Origin: JABISG01 sp963581435
GTDB lineage: Bacteria > Planctomycetota > Planctomycetia > Planctomycetales > Planctomycetaceae
Length of the DNA stretch: 7,594 bases
Reading direction: 5' to 3'
Assembly: GCA_963581435.1 (NCBI GenBank)
Contig: CAUZOL010000341.1
Location: 1 to 7,594, forward strand
Every line of letters starts with the position of its first letter. Position 1 is the stretch's first letter. Shown here piece after piece: positions 6,097 through 7,594 of this stretch. Both the position numbers and the translations under genes were made by a program. The notes under the pieces were generated by a model that saw nothing but the letters and a program-made list of their open reading frames with translations, searched no databases and had not been told where the DNA came from.

Positions 6097-7113
6097 TCAA
6101 GATGGGGCCTGTGGTCCTCGTGTCTGGAATGGGATGGACAAGACAACCGGTGAGCCTGTGGAATTCAAGATCGAGCCTGCATCCGGGCAGGTTGGCCTTG
6201 CAACGGTCTGTGATGTTGGTGTCGCTGTTCGCTTCCCGGCCAATGTCTGGCGTTGGGCCTCGCCCTTGACCGTGGCATGTCGCGGGGAGTTGGCGACGGC
6301 GACGGTTTGAAACGATGCCTGGGAGGCGTGATCCGACTGTTGTCCCTTGTTCTTGAGAAAATCGGACAGCGCTGTTGCCGCCTCGCGCATTGACCCGTAA
6401 CGGTCTTCGATCTGTTTGGCCATCATCTTCAGACAGATGACCTCCAGACGGGGATCGAGGTCCGGTCGAAACTTCGACGGCGGCGGCGGTTCTTGTGTGA
6501 GCACCTGCCCAAGTACTGCTGCGATCGGTCCGTCGAACGGAATCTCACCGGTCAGCAGTTCGTAGAGGATGACGCCCAGACTGTAAATGTCACAGCACGG
6601 CCCGATGGCATCGAAATCCCCCTTGATCTGTTCCGGTGGCATGTACGCAGGAGTACCGATCACGGCACCGCTCTTGGTAAGTCGCGCGTCGTCGCTGTTG
6701 TTGCGCCGAGCCAGACCAAAGTCCATCACGACCGGCTCACCCCGCTGGTTCATGGAGATGTTGGACGGCTTTAAGTCGCGATGCACGATCCCCTTCTCGT
6801 GCGCTTCGGCCATCCCGAGGGCCAATTTCTGTACAATGGCCACGGCCTCGTCGGCTGCAAGCGGTTCACCGGGGCGTACCAAGTCGGACAATGACCGCCC
6901 TTCGATAAAGGCCATTGTCAGATAATGAATGCCATCGACTTCGCCGACGTCGTGAACCGGACAGAGATTGGGATGGTTCAACGTGGCTGCCGCGCGTGCT
7001 TCGCGGTAGAACCTTTCAAGCAATTCGTGGTCATCGTCTGATTCAAATTGAGGAATTTTCAGAGCGACTTCTCGCTCTAACTGCGTGTCCATTGCCAGAA
7101 AGACGGTTCCCAT
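6097..7113 (-). CDS. Hanks-type Ser/Thr protein kinase, catalytic part after an in-frame stop
   Basis: From ATG at 7113 the frame gives 338 aa covering the kinase domain from the end of the glycine-rich loop onward: MGTVFLA, catalytic VALK Lys19, C-helix Glu38 (FYREARAAATL), VHRDLKPSN (110-118), MDFGLA (130-135), GTPAYMPPEQ (153-162), CDIYSLGVILYELLTG (174-189), EDRYGSM (236-242). All catalytic residues are present. Residues ~256-338 are a Ser/Thr/Ala-rich tail with no transmembrane segment or sensor domain, shorter than many planctomycete kinases, whose tails carry TM plus SUMF1 or WD40 parts. The missing first part of the N-lobe is encoded directly upstream in the same frame (7117-7299), separated only by TGA at 7114-7116. 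The ATG directly follows that stop, with AAAGGA overlapping it, so reinitiation is conceivable, but a protein starting here lacks beta-strand 1 and half of the ATP loop. Stop is TGA. Confidence 0.85.
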   Translation of the reverse strand: MGTVFLAMDTQLEREVALKIPQFESDDDHELLERFYREARAAATLNHPNLCPVHDVGEVDGIHYLTMAFIEGRSLSDLVRPGEPLAADEAVAIVQKLALGMAEAHEKGIVHRDLKPSNISMNQRGEPVVMDFGLARRNNSDDARLTKSGAVIGTPAYMPPEQIKGDFDAIGPCCDIYSLGVILYELLTGEIPFDGPIAAVLGQVLTQEPPPPSKFRPDLDPRLEVICLKMMAKQIEDRYGSMREAATALSDFLKNKGQQSDHASQASFQTVAVANSPRHATVKGEAQRQTLAGKRTATPTSQTVARPTCPDAGSILNSTGSPVVLSIPFQTRGPQAPS

Positions 7114-7299
7114 TCATCCTTTGCCGAGGCGACGAATAATACGGTAGCGACCGAAAGTCCGGGAGATTTTGCCCGGCGTCTTCGTAGCGCGTGGCGCACT
7201 GTGAGTATCTTGATCGGGACGCGGTGTGTCGCTGCCTGCTGCGGAATGCGACGGTGACTTCGCCTGCTGGTTGACCGGCCGCTTTGCATTGTCGCTCAC
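7114..7299 (-). pseudogene. N-terminal fragment of the kinase, cut by TGA in the glycine-rich loop
   Basis: GTG at 7299 with AGGAG seven bases upstream starts a 61-aa piece: a polar, disordered-looking stretch (residues 1-43) and then FGRYRIIRRLGKG, beta-strand 1 and the first half of the GxGxxG ATP loop. The next codon is TGA (7114-7116), followed at once by ATG GGA ACC in the same frame. The family consensus at this point is LGKGGMGTVF, so TGA stands exactly where a Gly codon (GGA) is expected; one G-to-T change explains it. Earlier in-frame starts exist (ATG 7323, GTG 7353) but have weaker ribosome binding sites and lie in the repeat block. Readings: recent nonsense mutation, sequencing error, or an expressed split kinase. 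Read as one unit, the gene is 6097-7299. Confidence 0.75.
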
Positions 7300-7306
7300 A
7301 ATGATA

Positions 7307-7311
7307 CTCCT
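7307..7311 (-). promoter_or_regulatory. Ribosome binding site that sets the kinase start
   Basis: AGGAG on the minus strand, seven bases before the GTG at 7299. The ATG at 7323 and GTG at 7353 have no comparable site, so 7299 is preferred. Confidence 0.6.
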
Positions 7312-7328
7312 AGCATCCGACATTTCCG

Positions 7329-7386
7329 CAGATGGATTCTGTTCGGATCGCACCGGCGGCCAATTGACCTGATGATATCCTCAGAT
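7329..7386 (-). repeat. Repeat block 1, copy B (partner 3453-3510)
   Basis: Same length as copy A and gapless, 44 of 58 identical. It contains the kinase -10 hexamer. It also carries gattctgttcg at 7335-7345, an 11-bp word that recurs in block 2 at 7441-7451; copy A has this word only in block 2. Confidence 0.65.
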
Positions 7387-7400
7387 TGTGTGTCGTTCAA
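7372..7400 (-). promoter_or_regulatory. Candidate sigma70-type promoter of the kinase gene
   Basis: Minus strand: TTGAAC at 7395-7400 (four of six), exactly 17 bp, then TATCAT at 7372-7377 (five of six). Transcription would start near 7365, a leader of about 65 bases to the GTG at 7299. The -10 lies in repeat block 1 and is conserved in copy A; the -35 lies outside the block and is not. Confidence 0.45.
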
Positions 7401-7436
7401 CGACTTGAAGTCATTGTCACCCGTCTCGCCGTTTGG

Positions 7437-7474
7437 GCCCGATTCTGTTCGCGAAACCCGTCGAATTGCGGACA
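7437..7474 (-). repeat. Repeat block 2, copy B (partner 3602-3639)
   Basis: 36 of 38 identical to copy A, including the ttcgcgaa palindrome at 7448-7455. It lies 138 bp upstream of the kinase start, and 37 bp upstream of the promoter's -35, a position suited to an activator site or to a dispersed repeat. Confidence 0.75.
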
Positions 7475-7493
7475 CACCGTTTAACGTTGAGTA

Positions 7494-7560
7494 GTTTATC
7501 GGATGTGCCGCAGTTGACGTAGCGTGGGCGCAGTCGGTTTGATTGGCACGTCCGATAAAC
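7494..7560. repeat. 16-bp inverted repeat with 35-bp spacer
   Basis: Left arm gtttatcggatgtgcc (7494-7509), right arm ggcacgtccgataaac (7545-7560): 15 of 16 positions complementary. The one exception would be a U-G pair in a plus-strand RNA but an A-C mismatch in a minus-strand RNA, so a plus-strand transcript would fold perfectly. Could be a hairpin of an RNA or terminator entering from the right, the ends of a tiny repeat element, or a spaced protein-binding dyad. No T run follows. Confidence 0.55.
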
Positions 7561-7594
7561 GTGGGTTGAACTTAGCCGCGGCCTATGGGGATTG

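Larger units (their letters stand above)
7300..7594. other. Upstream region of the kinase gene, running to the window edge (295 bp)
   Basis: No gene-like frame. It holds the kinase ribosome binding site and promoter, repeat blocks 1 and 2 (copy B), the 11-bp shared word and a 67-bp inverted-repeat structure. The last 31 bases show nothing I can name. Confidence 0.6.

Noticed and set aside
7114..7116. UGA recoded as glycine, as in Gracilibacteria/SR1
   Set aside because: The position fits Gly exactly, but the gene content is planctomycete, the main genes contain no other internal UGA, and the kinase frame itself ends in TGA. Selenocysteine in an ATP loop has no precedent known to me.

Overview
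The window looks like a planctomycete chromosome segment. This rests on gene content: a Tat-exported DUF1501 protein, a lipoprotein joining a formylglycine-generating-enzyme-like (FGE/SUMF1) domain to a PQQ-type beta-propeller, and a Hanks-type Ser/Thr kinase with the wording typical of that phylum (FGRYRIIRRLGKG, ARAAATLNHPN, GPCCDIYSLGVILYELLTG). The code appears standard; I cannot name the genus.

Layout. 1-1071 (-) is the 5' part (357 codons, open at the left edge) of an exported protein resembling sugar-isomerase (SIS) domain proteins. 1165-3402 (-) is the FGE-propeller lipoprotein, 93 bp upstream of it and probably in the same transcript. 3403-3901 is a divergent intergenic region holding repeat blocks (copy A) and, next to the DUF1501 gene, a candidate promoter, a small dyad and a strong ribosome binding site. 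3902-5362 (+) is DUF1501. 5363-6096 is a 734-bp convergent gap without a normal-sized gene; it holds a 50-bp imperfect direct repeat, hairpins and a 23-codon minus-strand ORF for a hydrophobic peptide with a textbook Shine-Dalgarno. 6097-7299 (-) is a Ser/Thr kinase reading frame split by one in-frame TGA inside the glycine-rich loop. 7300-7594 is its upstream region: a good sigma70-like promoter, repeat copy B and a 16-bp inverted repeat.

How the parts relate. The exported proteins (SIS-like, FGE/propeller, DUF1501) fit the large envelope-directed repertoire of planctomycetes, but no pathway is established here. The most notable link is at DNA level: the upstream regions of the FGE/propeller gene and of the kinase gene, about 3.9 kb apart, share two conserved blocks (44/58 and 36/38 identical) in the same orientation relative to their genes. 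This suggests a shared promoter or regulatory module, or a dispersed intergenic repeat. I saw no CRISPR array, tRNA, rRNA, transposase or phage gene, and no clearly new multi-gene system.
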